Assembly: GCA_900074745.1 (NCBI GenBank)
Contig: LT598469.1
Location: 1,240,001-1,304,000, forward strand
Source of the DNA: Lachancea mirantina
Taxonomy: Eukaryota > Ascomycota > Saccharomycetes > Saccharomycetales > Saccharomycetaceae
DNA: 64,000 nucleotides
Reading direction: 5' to 3'
A program made the position numbers and the translations under genes. Positions 17,871 to 28,396 of this stretch are shown here, piece by piece; positions within the stretch are counted from its first letter, which is position 1, and every line of letters begins with the position of its first letter. A model generated the notes under the pieces. The model did no database searches. It was given only the letters and a program-made list of their open reading frames with translations, and was not told where the DNA came from.

Positions 17871-20375
17871 ATGTCTAGGAATTACGAAAATTCCACATCA
17901 TACACCGCTCCGCGTGATTCGTCACAACAGGCGCTTGCCAAAGTACGATATACATACCGAAAAGCAAGAGAACCAGGCCCCACAAATCATGTATCTTCAG
18001 ATGAGGACGATGAGAACATTTTAGGACCACCGAAATTGAGCAATTTTGGATCAGCACTTCTTTCGGACATAGACGTCGAGCAGCGATCAGAAGACAGAGT
18101 TTCATCGACGGAGGAGAAGAGTAGATCCAGCAGGCCGAAAACGGGTAAGGAAGCACCCGTTCTTCTGAGAAATGCATCTTCGAACACGACGACTCATTCT
18201 TTCGAGAGCGGCGCACACAATGCTCATCATACAGAGGAAGCTTCTCAATCGACGCTTTTCGCGTCGATGAAGAATCAGCCGAGCATGACAACAGTGGATC
18301 CCATCGCCAGAGGTTATCAAGAATCTATTCTAGATTTTTCTTCTGAAAAGAGTCCACGCAGCGTCGAACTCATGCAAAAGGCATTGAAGAAAGAAATAGC
18401 ACTTCGGCACACAAAACGCAGAAACCGCAGATTTATTTCTTCCAGATTAAGCGCTCTCGGACCCGCAAAAAGAGCTTTTGGGGAAGATAGACCTGTAGAC
18501 AGTCAAGAAGTGAATTTCAACGGGCATAATGGTAGTACCTCAGTGCCGTCACTGGAAGAGTCCAGGTCGTTCGGAGAAAAGAATGCAGATGAATTCACAG
18601 AAACAGCCGCCGATAGCCTTCCAATTGACTACAACCCCACTCAGAGAAGAAGCCCGAGCCCAGAATATGAGCAGATCGATTTTGGTGATCTTAATCCATA
18701 TCAATATCTCAAGAAGCACAATTTACCTACAAGCGAATTGCCGAATATTTCCAGAGTTTATTTTGAAAGACAGAAAGGAGAAAACCGCAAAGTGGCCATC
18801 CGCAAAAACAGTTTTACAAGAGAAGCGCTCGAAAAGAGGTTAGCATTTAAAGGCTCTTCGGACGCCGCTTCAACCGGTTTTACCGATGTCAAAGCTGATT
18901 CTTTCGTCTCAGAAAGGCAACCTCGTCGAAAATTCAGCGCTTACTCAAGAAACTCTAACATCAATACACTTTCTTCTCCCATCCCAGCACCGAAACATAT
19001 CAATGCCAGCCAGATCGAAGCGCAAGGAGAAATTTTATTTGGTGAGAAGCATGCTGACTCTAAGGCACAACAACGGCAATCAGAACTTTTGAGGAAAAGA
19101 GAAGCCCTTTCTACCCTCAACATAAACAGCCGGCTGAACGATGGAAGGCAACATAAGAGACCGAAACACTTGGGTGATGGTGCAAACGGGCCAGAGCCAT
19201 TCAATTCAAAGTCCTATCATGAACACGAGTTTCAGTCTGCAAAAGATGTGCAAATGCCTTATGGCCGTGAAGTCTCGAGGAAGAAACATGTGGAGATACA
19301 GGAGCCCTACAAGGCTGAAATTGTACCACTTAAACCTTCATCGACATATCACGAACCCTCTTATAGAAGACGTCCTATCGTTGATGTGAATGGAGTTGAA
19401 TACGAAAAGATGGAACTCCTTGGGAGAGGGGGGACATCGAAGGTCTACAAAGTCAAAAGTTTAACGAGTAGTAAAGTTTATGCTTTGAAAAGGGTATCAT
19501 TTGACGAGTTTGACGATAGTAGTGTTGATAGTTTTAAGGGTGAAATTGAGCTTTTGAAGAAACTGGAAGGTCAACCGCGCGTGGTGAAATTAATCGATTA
19601 CGAAATGGATCATGGGGTTCTGTACGTCGTAATGGAATGCGGGGATCACGACCTCTCTCAAATTTTAGCGCACCGTTCCTCTATGCCTTTGGACGTTGAG
19701 TTTGTGAGGTATCACGCACAGGAAATGCTGAAGTGTGTCAAAGTGGTTCACGATGCGGGGATAGTACACTCTGATTTGAAACCTGCAAACTTTGTCTTTG
19801 TCAAAGGCATACTAAAAATTATCGACTTTGGCATTGCAAATGCGGTTCCCGATCATACCGTTAATATATACCGCGAAACTCAGATAGGCACACCCAACTA
19901 CATGGCTCCAGAGGCATTGGTGGCTATGAATTTCACGCATGGCAAAGACGCCGAACAAAACCGCTGGCGAGTAGGTAAACCGTCAGATATATGGTCCTGT
20001 GGTTGCATAATCTACCAAATGATTTATGGTAGACCTCCTTATGGCGGGTTTCAAGGTCAGAACAGGCTTTTGGCTATAATGAATTCAGAAGTGAAGATTG
20101 TATACCCCGAGAAGACAGCTTCGGGTATAACCGTTCCACGAACATCTCTGGACGTCATGAAATCCTGCCTAGAAAGACAGCCTGACAAGAGAAGCACTGT
20201 TGATGAGCTGCTGACAAGTTCTTTTATTAAGCCCGTTTCAGTCACCCATTTTTTTGTCAGAGACCTTATCAAGAACGCGGTTAAATACGGTGCTACTCAG
20301 GTAGAGGTCTCAGATCAAAAGGTAGAGGACTTGGCAGATGATGTGTGGCAAAGGTTAGCCGATTTTAAATTATGA
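17871..20375 (+). CDS. MPS1: Dual-specificity kinase Mps1
   Basis: Essential kinase for spindle pole body duplication and the spindle assembly checkpoint. The 834 residues (S. cerevisiae 764) have a long disordered N-terminal half that keeps the short conserved block PPKLSNFGSALLSD and the LGPAKRA motif. The kinase domain is at about 505-790: glycine loop LGRGGTSKVYKV, catalytic Lys in YALKRV, HSDLKPANFVFV (HSD in place of HRD, typical of Mps1), DFGIA, and an activation loop ending QIGTPNYMAPEAL. The C-terminal tail after the kinase is short. It is convergent with ARP2, as are the S. cerevisiae neighbours YDL028C and YDL029W. Confidence 0.96.
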   Translation: MSRNYENSTSYTAPRDSSQQALAKVRYTYRKAREPGPTNHVSSDEDDENILGPPKLSNFGSALLSDIDVEQRSEDRVSSTEEKSRSSRPKTGKEAPVLLRNASSNTTTHSFESGAHNAHHTEEASQSTLFASMKNQPSMTTVDPIARGYQESILDFSSEKSPRSVELMQKALKKEIALRHTKRRNRRFISSRLSALGPAKRAFGEDRPVDSQEVNFNGHNGSTSVPSLEESRSFGEKNADEFTETAADSLPIDYNPTQRRSPSPEYEQIDFGDLNPYQYLKKHNLPTSELPNISRVYFERQKGENRKVAIRKNSFTREALEKRLAFKGSSDAASTGFTDVKADSFVSERQPRRKFSAYSRNSNINTLSSPIPAPKHINASQIEAQGEILFGEKHADSKAQQRQSELLRKREALSTLNINSRLNDGRQHKRPKHLGDGANGPEPFNSKSYHEHEFQSAKDVQMPYGREVSRKKHVEIQEPYKAEIVPLKPSSTYHEPSYRRRPIVDVNGVEYEKMELLGRGGTSKVYKVKSLTSSKVYALKRVSFDEFDDSSVDSFKGEIELLKKLEGQPRVVKLIDYEMDHGVLYVVMECGDHDLSQILAHRSSMPLDVEFVRYHAQEMLKCVKVVHDAGIVHSDLKPANFVFVKGILKIIDFGIANAVPDHTVNIYRETQIGTPNYMAPEALVAMNFTHGKDAEQNRWRVGKPSDIWSCGCIIYQMIYGRPPYGGFQGQNRLLAIMNSEVKIVYPEKTASGITVPRTSLDVMKSCLERQPDKRSTVDELLTSSFIKPVSVTHFFVRDLIKNAVKYGATQVEVSDQKVEDLADDVWQRLADFKL

Positions 20376-20532
20376 TCGTGTATAGAACATCTTCAGCATT
20401 CAGCATAAACTTAACAGCATATGATCACAAATTCAAATTTTTTACTCATGAAATCACGGCAATATTTAAAATTTGTGTAGTCAAAAGTTTTCTATTTAGA
20501 CAGACATCGACTTGAGTATGTATATGCGGTCA

Positions 20533-21772
20533 TTATCTCGGGCCAAACTTAGAAAGAGAAGCTGGTCCTAATTCTTCCCATTCCTGCTTCGTTAGCCACA
20601 TGTGATCTTTGTCGGCCATGATATTCGCCAGAACAGCGCCTCCAATGAATACCATGTGCTTTCTTTTGGGAGGATCCTCGATCCGAACTTTGAATTTGTC
20701 CAAACGGGTCGGATCATTCCGAAGCACCCTAGTGAACCAGAGTTGTTTCAGTTCCTTTTCAAGCCTTGACGGAAGACCAGGGTACATACTCGATCCACCT
20801 GACAATACGACGGCTTTAAACAACGCAGTTCTCACATCGACGTCTGCGGACTGTACTGTGTTGAAAAGCATCTCACCAATTCCGGGCTGTTCGACATCGA
20901 CTAAGCTGGGTTGGAACAAACATTCAGGTGCCTCGAAACGTTCTGAACCAACTTTGACGACACGTCCATCCGGAAGTTCATAATTTTCTACCAAAGTTGT
21001 GGTCTCTCTAGCAAGTTTGGTATCCAAATCTAAATCGTAAGAGACATAACACAATTTTTCTTTAATTTGACGGACAGTTTCGAAGTCTGCGTTTCGATTG
21101 AAAGCGTAGCCACGACGCGACAGCAAATCTATCAAATGTCTAGTCACATCTCTGCCAGCAACGTCAAGCCTTCTAGTTAAATGGTTGAGCACAACGGATT
21201 CGTAAACTGGAACAATATGCGTGACACCATCACCAGAATCCACGACAACACCAGAAGAGAGACCCTGAGCGTAAAGGGCCAAAACAGCTTGAATAGCCAC
21301 GTAAACACCACCAAAATCATATTTCTCAAACATGACTTCGCACATTTGTTCTCTGTTTCTCAATGGATTCATGGGAGGTTCCGTAAGCAACACTTTCCCG
21401 CCAGACGTCGATGGCAGTTTCATTTGATCGAAAAAAGCGTAGTCCCACAAGTGCTCCATGTCAGCCCAGTTTTTGATGATGCCGTTTTCCATAGGATAAG
21501 AAATCTGCAAATACGACCGCACTGCACTGGCCTCGTCACCAATCATTATATCTTTCAAAGGGGTGGTAAGGTTCGCACGCTCTTCAGCCCTCAAAATGGG
21601 TCGTCCCACAATAGAAGGAAACGTGTGGTCTGGGAAATTCTCCCCAGCCCGACCTATTTTAACGAACCCGGTACCTTGGTCGAGAACTGCTTGGTTGTTA
21701 ATAAAAAGTCCATTACAACTCAAAGCAAAACAAAAAAAATATTTCCATACCAATTGGTGTGTGCAAATCCAT
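20533..21772 (-). CDS. ARP2: Actin-related protein 2, one intron
   Basis: Core subunit of the Arp2/3 actin-nucleating complex of cortical patches. Exon 1 is 21751-21772 (22 nt), the intron 21687-21750 (64 nt) and exon 2 20533-21686. The spliced product is 391 residues, exactly the S. cerevisiae length, and starts [19 protein letters not shown] against MDPHNPIVLDQ in yeast. The donor is GTATGG, the branch site TATTAAC and the acceptor CAG. Actin-fold nucleotide loops are visible in [24 protein letters not shown] and [12 protein letters not shown]. Reading without splicing would give an unrelated hydrophobic N-terminus. S. cerevisiae ARP2 also has an intron near its start. Confidence 0.97.
21687..21750 (-). 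other. ARP2 intron
   Basis: 64 nt, GTATGG...CAG on the minus strand, with TATTAAC ending 10 nt before the acceptor. Removing it restores the conserved N-terminus and the exact family length. The donor deviates from GTATGT at position 6. Confidence 0.93.
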
Positions 21773-22163
21773 TACCAATGACTGATCGTGGGGTTATCGC
21801 TACTGTTATGAAGCGGGTCTTTAAACATGTGTGCCCCTTTCTTAGCTCTACGCGGTCGAGAGCTTTCATTTGAAATTAATGAAATGTCGTCGTATACGAG
21901 GCTATCACCAGCTGCCTCAAGGCCCAGCTATAGACTCAAGATTTGCTCGAAGTTTGATTGTGGTTCATCAAATTTGAGCAATGTAGCACTGTTAGATTAA
22001 ATCCGATGTTGAAATGCTCGACCTGCTTTCCTTGGTTTAAACCGTCCCTGTAACTTAGGTCTGCTATAGTAAGAATTCACGACACGTTGATGAACGATAA
22101 AAAATCCTTCATCCGTATGTAGCGCATACCACCCTAAAAGTGTGTGGTAAGACTTGGAGCTTC
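21773..22163. other. Intergenic ARP2 promoter / MRX9 3' side
   Basis: About 390 bases between two minus-strand genes. I see no further gene or repeat. Confidence 0.5.
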
Positions 22164-23234
22164 TCACTCCCTGTAGGTAAATTCCCTTTGTCCATTTTTG
22201 AATTCGCGGACAGAATAGTGGTCTGAATCAGCGAAGTCAAGCATGTCAGTTAATATGAACTGCCTTGGAATAAGAGTCTTAACAGCAGAGACACTGATGA
22301 CAACAGGGCATAGACGATCTTCTCTGGCCAAGTCAGCCAGGAGCTTGATGGGTTGAGTGTGTAACGTTTCGTCAAGAAACACAACCGAGACGTCGGCGAG
22401 ATGCTTTTTCCCCTGATTACGGAAAGATAAGTAGAGTGGATACGACATTGACATGACTAAACTGCCATCAATGTTTCTCCCGCGAGTTCTGAAAACGCGG
22501 GTGTCGAGATCAAGATCGTAGGCGTCCTGAACCCACTCTTTAACGTTACGGCCCAGAAAAAATTCGCGAATGCCTTGTTCGTCCTTCATGAATGCACGCA
22601 AAACCCGATCATTGAGTTGTTGTAGTATTGCATTTGCGTGAGAGCTTTGATCCTCATTTATCCATTTACCCAGCTTTGAACTCTCGTCAAAAAGTCCACG
22701 AATCATTTCTTTGGGCATCTTGTTTGACTGAAATACGTTGTTCAGGCTCGCACGTTGAAGCGCATACACAGACTTGTAGGGCATTCTTGACTTGGTTGAA
22801 CGCAGCGCTGCATACAGCTGCCCATATAAGTTGCTTGATTTCCAACGGTTGAACTGGTAAGCTGCGATGCCCGCAACGACTAAGGGCAAAAAGAAAGTGA
22901 AAAACAGCGGGAGTATGAGCAAAGTGAGCGAGATAACCCCAATTACAGCCAAAATACCCACTACAGGTGGGAATCGATACACTTTAAGTTTTGGGAAATT
23001 ATGAGAGTTGTTGTGGTTACGTCTCGGCTTTGTAGTATGAAATGCCCGCCTTCGGGGTAAAGTCCTTATCAGGACACTGACGCTCTTACAATCCATACTT
23101 GGCCCTACGAGTTTCCCGTAGTTCAAATAAACCCTTGAACCGGTTTGTAGCGCCCTCCGCCCAATTTGAGCCCTGGGTAAGAAACTCCGAAATGGACTAA
23201 TCTTTCCCACATCAATGCCTAGTTTGAGAATCAT
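22164..23234 (-). CDS. MRX9: Mitochondrial inner-membrane protein Mrx9
   Basis: Probable orthologue of YDL027C (Mrx9), a mitochondrial protein associated with the large expression assemblies called MIOREX. The 356-residue protein begins with an Arg-rich, acid-poor presequence that continues to about residue 80 (RRRAFHTTKPRR). A strongly hydrophobic hairpin at about 90-127 (VVGILAVIGVISLTLLILPL, then FFTFFLPLVVAGIAAYQF) gives two membrane spans, followed by a soluble C-terminal domain of 230 residues. Gene order supports the name: MPS1 (YDL028C) and ARP2 (YDL029W) are adjacent. S. cerevisiae Mrx9 is somewhat longer (about 420). Confidence 0.75.
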   Translation of the reverse strand: MILKLGIDVGKISPFRSFLPRAQIGRRALQTGSRVYLNYGKLVGPSMDCKSVSVLIRTLPRRRAFHTTKPRRNHNNSHNFPKLKVYRFPPVVGILAVIGVISLTLLILPLFFTFFLPLVVAGIAAYQFNRWKSSNLYGQLYAALRSTKSRMPYKSVYALQRASLNNVFQSNKMPKEMIRGLFDESSKLGKWINEDQSSHANAILQQLNDRVLRAFMKDEQGIREFFLGRNVKEWVQDAYDLDLDTRVFRTRGRNIDGSLVMSMSYPLYLSFRNQGKKHLADVSVVFLDETLHTQPIKLLADLAREDRLCPVVISVSAVKTLIPRQFILTDMLDFADSDHYSVREFKNGQREFTYRE

Positions 23235-24631
23235 TGCTGGCGATTGAGAAACCTTTAAAAAACCAATTGCCCTGAATAAAATGTATCCTGATTGTCAGTA
23301 GTTTAGAGAGCCTTTAGAATGTGCGGTTCACTGCCACTGCGCTTTATACTCGTTGCCCCCGCACCGATGCCTTTGTTCCTTATAGATTGTTGAGCTTCTT
23401 TTACTTTATCACGTGTTACAAGCCAGAATTCCCCCACCGTTTTTGTCCAAGTAGATGAAGTTCAGCCTTACATGAGTAAAGATATTGACTTCTAATCTCA
23501 ATAACATGGGCCAAGGTATGTCTCTCTTTGCAACGGTAACCTTGTTCGTGCATCGCTCGCTGAGTATGCTTTAGTCTGCTAAAGCACGCAAGAGAAACGG
23601 CAGTGAGAACAAGAAAATATTCACTTAGTCTTACCAGCGTTAGAAGATGGCATTCTACTTTGGACGGTATGGCTTTAATTGTAAGCTATATCGAGTGTCG
23701 GGTACTCGTATCTCTACTTAAGCAACTTGACATACGGCAATACTGATCATATAGTCTGGTATTTAGGTCACGTGACTCTATTCCTCGACGCTTAATCCTA
23801 ATACTCGCGTATCAATCACATCATCGGTGGTCTTTTAGGAGGTGATATACGTATTGGCCACCTCTGAAACTATATAGAGATTCTTGACTTGCTACTGTAC
23901 TGGATTTCAATCATCTACTGGAATATCTCTTATTTTATTCTGTCATCTTTGCCACGTGACATCGAAACCGAGCAGCCAATAATACAATTTGACGATATCG
24001 CACTCTCCTTCAAACATGATGTCCGGTGATGATCTTAAAAATTTAACCTTTCTAAAACTGATCATAACGTCTCTCTTATATCGTTACTGTAATAATATTT
24101 CCTTTGATAACTCCGCGTAAGAAAGCGAAAACTCTGCCCGACGAATCCACAATACCCTTGTGGCCAATATTCGTGTTCTTCTTGGAACTCCATGGCTCGA
24201 ATCGGAATTCTTTTGACTTGTATGGCTTCCGGAGTTAATTCACTCGTTCCATGTATTACTCTATCAGTAAGGTCACATGTCGTCTATCATTGTCGAGGCA
24301 TCTGGTTGGGAGCTCCTCCTAACGATAATGTCTAGTCATCTTGCCATCTTGTGATCCTCTCACTTTCTCACTTTCTCCACTTGTAAGTCTAAGTTTATAT
24401 GTCCAGTCCTATATCACGATGTAGGACATTTCAGTTCACGGCAGATTCGCAAAAACTTGAATTTCAACCAATGCAATCAAAACATCAAATCATATAAACA
24501 TCCATGCCGCGACATCGATCTAACCAATTGACCCAGTATCGCCTCACAGCCTCTATTCATAATGCCGTTCAAATTTGACTTTAAATACGTTACGTAACCG
24601 GTCCTTTCGTTCATAAAATTGGCTTTCTATG
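23235..24631. other. Long intergenic region between MRX9 and APM4
   Basis: About 1.4 kb, unusually long for this window. It holds three CACGTG boxes (23410, 23769, 23953), one inside GTCACGTGAC at 23767-23776. An ATG at 23505 is followed after 10 bases by GTATGT (23516-23521), which looks like a short first exon plus donor, but no second exon could be joined with confidence. The frames are short and full of stops. I recognise no tRNA, snRNA or snoRNA. Confidence 0.5.
23767..23776. promoter_or_regulatory. GTCACGTGAC palindrome
   Basis: The third exact copy of this 10-mer in the window. Two other CACGTG cores lie within 360 bases on either side. Confidence 0.5.
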
Positions 24632-26047
24632 CTAATATCTCACTTCGTAGGCGCCTGATTTTGATATATATTTGATCCATTTCACAAGATTGTAGTTGCG
24701 TTCACCTTCGGCGACATTGAAGAAGCGAACCACCAGTCCCGAATTGCTAAACATCAAAATCTCGAATTTCAATGACATGGGCGGCCTTGGCCATTGTTGA
24801 ACATTCACAGAGGAGTTTCGCATTGGAACCGTTACTGCTGACAAAGTATTTTCGGTTAGTCCCTGGTATTTGCTGAATTTCCACAGTAATGCGTTTTCTT
24901 CGCGGTCAAACTGGCACTTCCCATTTGAAGCACTGATCTCGCAATCGACCGTTTCTGGTGGAAGCGGGATGCGCAGCTGCACGTCTTTGGCAGTAAGTTT
25001 GCCTGGGAAAAGCGACTTGAGTGTTACTCGAAACTCAAACGAGTTTTTCCCGGCTACAGTGACTATCGGCGTTATTTTGAAAGGTAAGTTCAAATTTTCG
25101 CGTACATGATAACGCATGAGTTCGAATGATCCATCTGGTGGAACGAACGTTATGACACGATCGAAATCGAATTTGTCTAGTTGGACGCAAGGGTGGAATT
25201 TACAATCTTCCAAAAAAACGCTACCGGCTGCCGCTTTGGGAATGGCTCTTTTGTTTCTCGAGTTCGAACTAGCGTTTATTTCTGTTTCACTGGCAAATGG
25301 AGTATCCACTGAGAGCGAATCATTTAGTCCAAAACGACACAGGGGCATCCCGCTCAATCGTGTCGTTATGTCTACCATTCCGTCGACATAAGACCGAAGA
25401 ATGGACCCATCTCGGGATACTAAAATGCTGATACTTTCATTTACGTTGAGAAAAATCTCATTTTTCTTGTGTCTGATCCCCAGGGGCCTCCAAGGGTAAG
25501 CCGAAGGTTTCGTTGGTGATTGTTCACGTACGGAGAATCCACTCGATCTGCTTCTATCTTGTTTTGGTCGGTGAAAAATCCGATTGGCTCCACTGAAAAG
25601 ATCGTCCGAGATAGTATTGATTTTGTCCAATGGGACCGTTGGCTTCACAGACATTTTTGCTGCTACTTGTGCCAATTCCGTTTCTACCGGAACCCCACCT
25701 TCGAGTACGACGTCCAAAAGCTCGTAACAAACCAGGAAGTCCTCTTTGAGCCTTTCTTCAGTTTGCAAGGAATACGCTGATAACAACGCATTCAGTTTGT
25801 ATAAAAACTCCCAAATTGCTGCACTGTCTGCATTGGACCGCGATATGGCCACAAGCCACAGATTTTCATTCGATTTAATGTGATGGAACGTAGTAGACCC
25901 CAAAGTCAACACCGGTGATCTTACATCTAAATTGTTGATCACCTGTATTCTGAATATTTCGGACATAGACTTGTGCGGAGTACTCTTGGCATGTTTGGCA
26001 ATGAGTAATTCACCTCGCAGTGAATATATGAACAATGCACTGATCAT
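24632..26047 (-). CDS. APM4: AP-2 complex mu subunit Apm4
   Basis: Medium chain of the clathrin adaptor AP-2, which binds cargo at the plasma membrane and in yeast acts on Mid2 and polarised growth. The 471 residues (S. cerevisiae 491) start at the ATG at 26047 with MISALFIYSLRGELLIAKH, the standard longin opening of mu chains; a TTG-started extension to 26116 was discarded. The longin domain covers 1-140, and the mu homology domain about 190-471 with WRPLGIRHKKNEIFLNVNE, SGMPLCRFGLND, FIPPDG-like FVPPDGSFELMRY and the closing VRYITKSG-like WIKYISKSGAYEVRY. It is divergent from PRS5, as YOL062C/YOL061W are. Confidence 0.95.
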   Translation of the reverse strand: MISALFIYSLRGELLIAKHAKSTPHKSMSEIFRIQVINNLDVRSPVLTLGSTTFHHIKSNENLWLVAISRSNADSAAIWEFLYKLNALLSAYSLQTEERLKEDFLVCYELLDVVLEGGVPVETELAQVAAKMSVKPTVPLDKINTISDDLFSGANRIFHRPKQDRSRSSGFSVREQSPTKPSAYPWRPLGIRHKKNEIFLNVNESISILVSRDGSILRSYVDGMVDITTRLSGMPLCRFGLNDSLSVDTPFASETEINASSNSRNKRAIPKAAAGSVFLEDCKFHPCVQLDKFDFDRVITFVPPDGSFELMRYHVRENLNLPFKITPIVTVAGKNSFEFRVTLKSLFPGKLTAKDVQLRIPLPPETVDCEISASNGKCQFDREENALLWKFSKYQGLTENTLSAVTVPMRNSSVNVQQWPRPPMSLKFEILMFSNSGLVVRFFNVAEGERNYNLVKWIKYISKSGAYEVRY

Positions 26048-26884
26048 TCGACCTGAACTTTCGGAACCTCCCTCGAGGTGAACTATCTCCCTCGTAGTGA
26101 AAGCTTTAGAAATCAAATGTATATTGTAGAGTCATCACATGATCTACTCAAAAGGACTAACTAATCGTCATTTAGTCGACCTTAGTTCAAATCTTAGATC
26201 ACATCTTGCTAGTGTTTTACTAACTTGATCTTCAACCTGAGAGTCCTGTTACAAATTATATCCGATCTTTTAGGGAGAAACGAGCACATCAAGTCATTTT
26301 GATGCAAGATCTCATCACATTATGAGCTACGCTTTGCAAAACGACGGAACCTGTCAATGACCGTTATCCAAGAGACGAATACGAACCTATAAGTGATGGG
26401 AACTTGTCATGATCGTTGATGATCTCATCAGCTTGAAGTTATATCTATAGGTGTTGTCCAATATTATTTCCAATATTATTTTCGACAATTCCAAACGCAA
26501 ACAATACGCATCGCTCGTATCCACGGTGCGCGAATTACATTATTTTAGTAACACTGATGTTTGAATTGGATTGCTTGGATCTCTTGTTTCTGTATCTTAA
26601 TCATCAGAGAATCGCATTTATGGGGCGACAGTCAGATCCTTAGATTTTGGAACGATTAAATTATCATCTAATAACTGCAAACCGCATGCCATTATTTGCC
26701 TCATATGGCTTAAGTTGGTCAAGTTGGTAAAGCCTGCTAAGTAGATGGAGTTGGTGAGAGTACGCTATCAGCTCTCTATCCATCAACAATTTTATATTGA
26801 AAAAAAATCTCCTCGTCATCATCATGTCAAGGAATGAAGAATTGAAGAATTGTAGATACACATCTGAGGAACGGCTGCATAAAG
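26048..26884. other. Divergent promoter region APM4/PRS5
   Basis: About 840 bases rich in GATC, ATCATC and TGATGA-like words. I see no open frame of note and no RNA gene with a convincing stem. Confidence 0.45.
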
Positions 26885-28285
26885 ATGAGCAACATCGTGG
26901 TATTTGGTGGAAATTCACATCCGTCTTTGGTGAACCAGATTTGTGATAACCTCGGTATCAAACCTTCAGAGGTTAAATTAGGCAAGTTCTCTAATGGTGA
27001 GACCAGTATAAGTATCGGAGAATCGGTACGTGAGAAAGATGTTTACGTTATTCAAAGTGGATGTGGACATGTTAACGACAATTTTTTGGAACTTTTAATT
27101 CTGTTGAATGCCTGTAAAACTGCGTCTGCTAGCCGTGTGACCGCTGTGATGCCTTATTTTTGTTATTCCAGACAACCAGATATCCCGTATACTGCCAAAG
27201 GAGCACCACTTATTTCCAAGCCCAAAGAGGTTTACACATTCGAGAGTCATCCTGGAACTCCTCTGCCTTCTGTGTTGACGACCCAGAAACCCCTTTCTCA
27301 CAACGTGCCGGAGAATATTACGGAGTGTATCATCGAAAGTGCAGAGGAACTTCCCGACGGTTTAAAACAACCTCTTCCAAAAAGGTTGAACATGGATACA
27401 AATTTGCACAAATCACCTTCACAATCTCGTATCCCTGTTGTGCCAGAACGCGAAGAAAACTCATCGGATCTGGGGTCTTTGTTCAACGCCAGTAACGCTG
27501 GCTACAAGTTGTGGGTTGCCCAGGCGGGGACTTTGGTCGCCAATTTGCTTACAACGGCTGGAGCAGACCACGTCATTACCATGGACTTGCACGATGCTCA
27601 GTTTCAAGGGTTTTTCGATATACCAGTTGACAATCTGTATTGTAAGCCTATTGCGCAAAATTACATCCAATACAATATTCCAGACTACAAAGAAGCCGTG
27701 CTTGTCTCACCAGACGCGGGTGGTGCTAAAAGAGCCGCTTCAATTGCAGACGCTCTGGAATTGTCCTTTGCACTAATCCACAAGGAGAGACGGTCACAAC
27801 TACCAAAGGGACCTCCTAATGCTACATTCACCTCGGGAGGGGGTCTTCCTATCTCTTCCCATCCATTGCTTGGATCTTCCTTAGGTCGGTCTGCTTCCCA
27901 CGAAATGTCCCACAGTTCATCCAAATATGTTCAAACAACCATGCTAGTGGGAGATGTTCGCAACAAGGTTTGTATCATTGTTGATGATCTTGTGGATACC
28001 TCTTACACTATCACCAGGGCTGCGAAGCTGCTGAAGGATCAGGGTGCTTCGAAGGTTTACGCTCTTATTACCCACGGTGTGTTTTCTGGAGATGCTTTGA
28101 ACAGGGTCTCTCAAAGTGCAATCGATAAAATTATTGTTACAAACACGGTTCCTCAAGAAAAAACGATTGAAGTTCTTGGTAAGGACAGAGTTCAAGTTCT
28201 TAATGTGTCCAGGGTATTTGGAGAATCTATAAGAAGAATACACAATGGTGAATCAATAAGCATGCTTTTCGAGCATGGCTGGTAA
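26885..28285 (+). CDS. PRS5: Ribose-phosphate pyrophosphokinase subunit Prs5
   Basis: One of the PRPP synthetase subunits, which make 5-phosphoribosyl 1-pyrophosphate for nucleotide, His and Trp synthesis. The 466 residues (S. cerevisiae Prs5 496) contain the catalytic blocks [56 protein letters not shown] and the PRPP-binding [14 protein letters not shown]. As in Prs5 the domain is broken by non-homologous inserts: about residues 107-205 after the ATP-binding loop, and a shorter Gly/Ser-rich one near 303-350. These inserts distinguish Prs1/Prs5 from Prs2-4 and are linked to cell-integrity signalling. The stop is 111 bases from the convergent RTK1. Confidence 0.95.
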   Translation: MSNIVVFGGNSHPSLVNQICDNLGIKPSEVKLGKFSNGETSISIGESVREKDVYVIQSGCGHVNDNFLELLILLNACKTASASRVTAVMPYFCYSRQPDIPYTAKGAPLISKPKEVYTFESHPGTPLPSVLTTQKPLSHNVPENITECIIESAEELPDGLKQPLPKRLNMDTNLHKSPSQSRIPVVPEREENSSDLGSLFNASNAGYKLWVAQAGTLVANLLTTAGADHVITMDLHDAQFQGFFDIPVDNLYCKPIAQNYIQYNIPDYKEAVLVSPDAGGAKRAASIADALELSFALIHKERRSQLPKGPPNATFTSGGGLPISSHPLLGSSLGRSASHEMSHSSSKYVQTTMLVGDVRNKVCIIVDDLVDTSYTITRAAKLLKDQGASKVYALITHGVFSGDALNRVSQSAIDKIIVTNTVPQEKTIEVLGKDRVQVLNVSRVFGESIRRIHNGESISMLFEHGW

Positions 28286-28396
28286 ACCATTGTGATTCGC
28301 AACCTGGTTTAAATAACTTTCAAGGTGTTCATTTTATAGAATGAATATGAGTACATAACGTTTAAAAGAGTTTTTGTTTGACTGCCGGAAGAAAAA

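Noticed and set aside
24020-24110. C/D box snoRNA (TGATGA at about 24027 and CTGA downstream)
   Set aside because: No terminal stem brackets the boxes, and the spacing to a second D box is not convincing.
23235-24631. Centromere
   Set aside because: CDEI-like ATCACGTG is present, but there is no 80-160-base AT-rich CDEII followed by a TTCCGAA-type CDEIII.
26100-26640. Degenerate solo LTR in the APM4/PRS5 promoter region
   Set aside because: Only a TGTTG-like word was seen; there is no matching end or target duplication.
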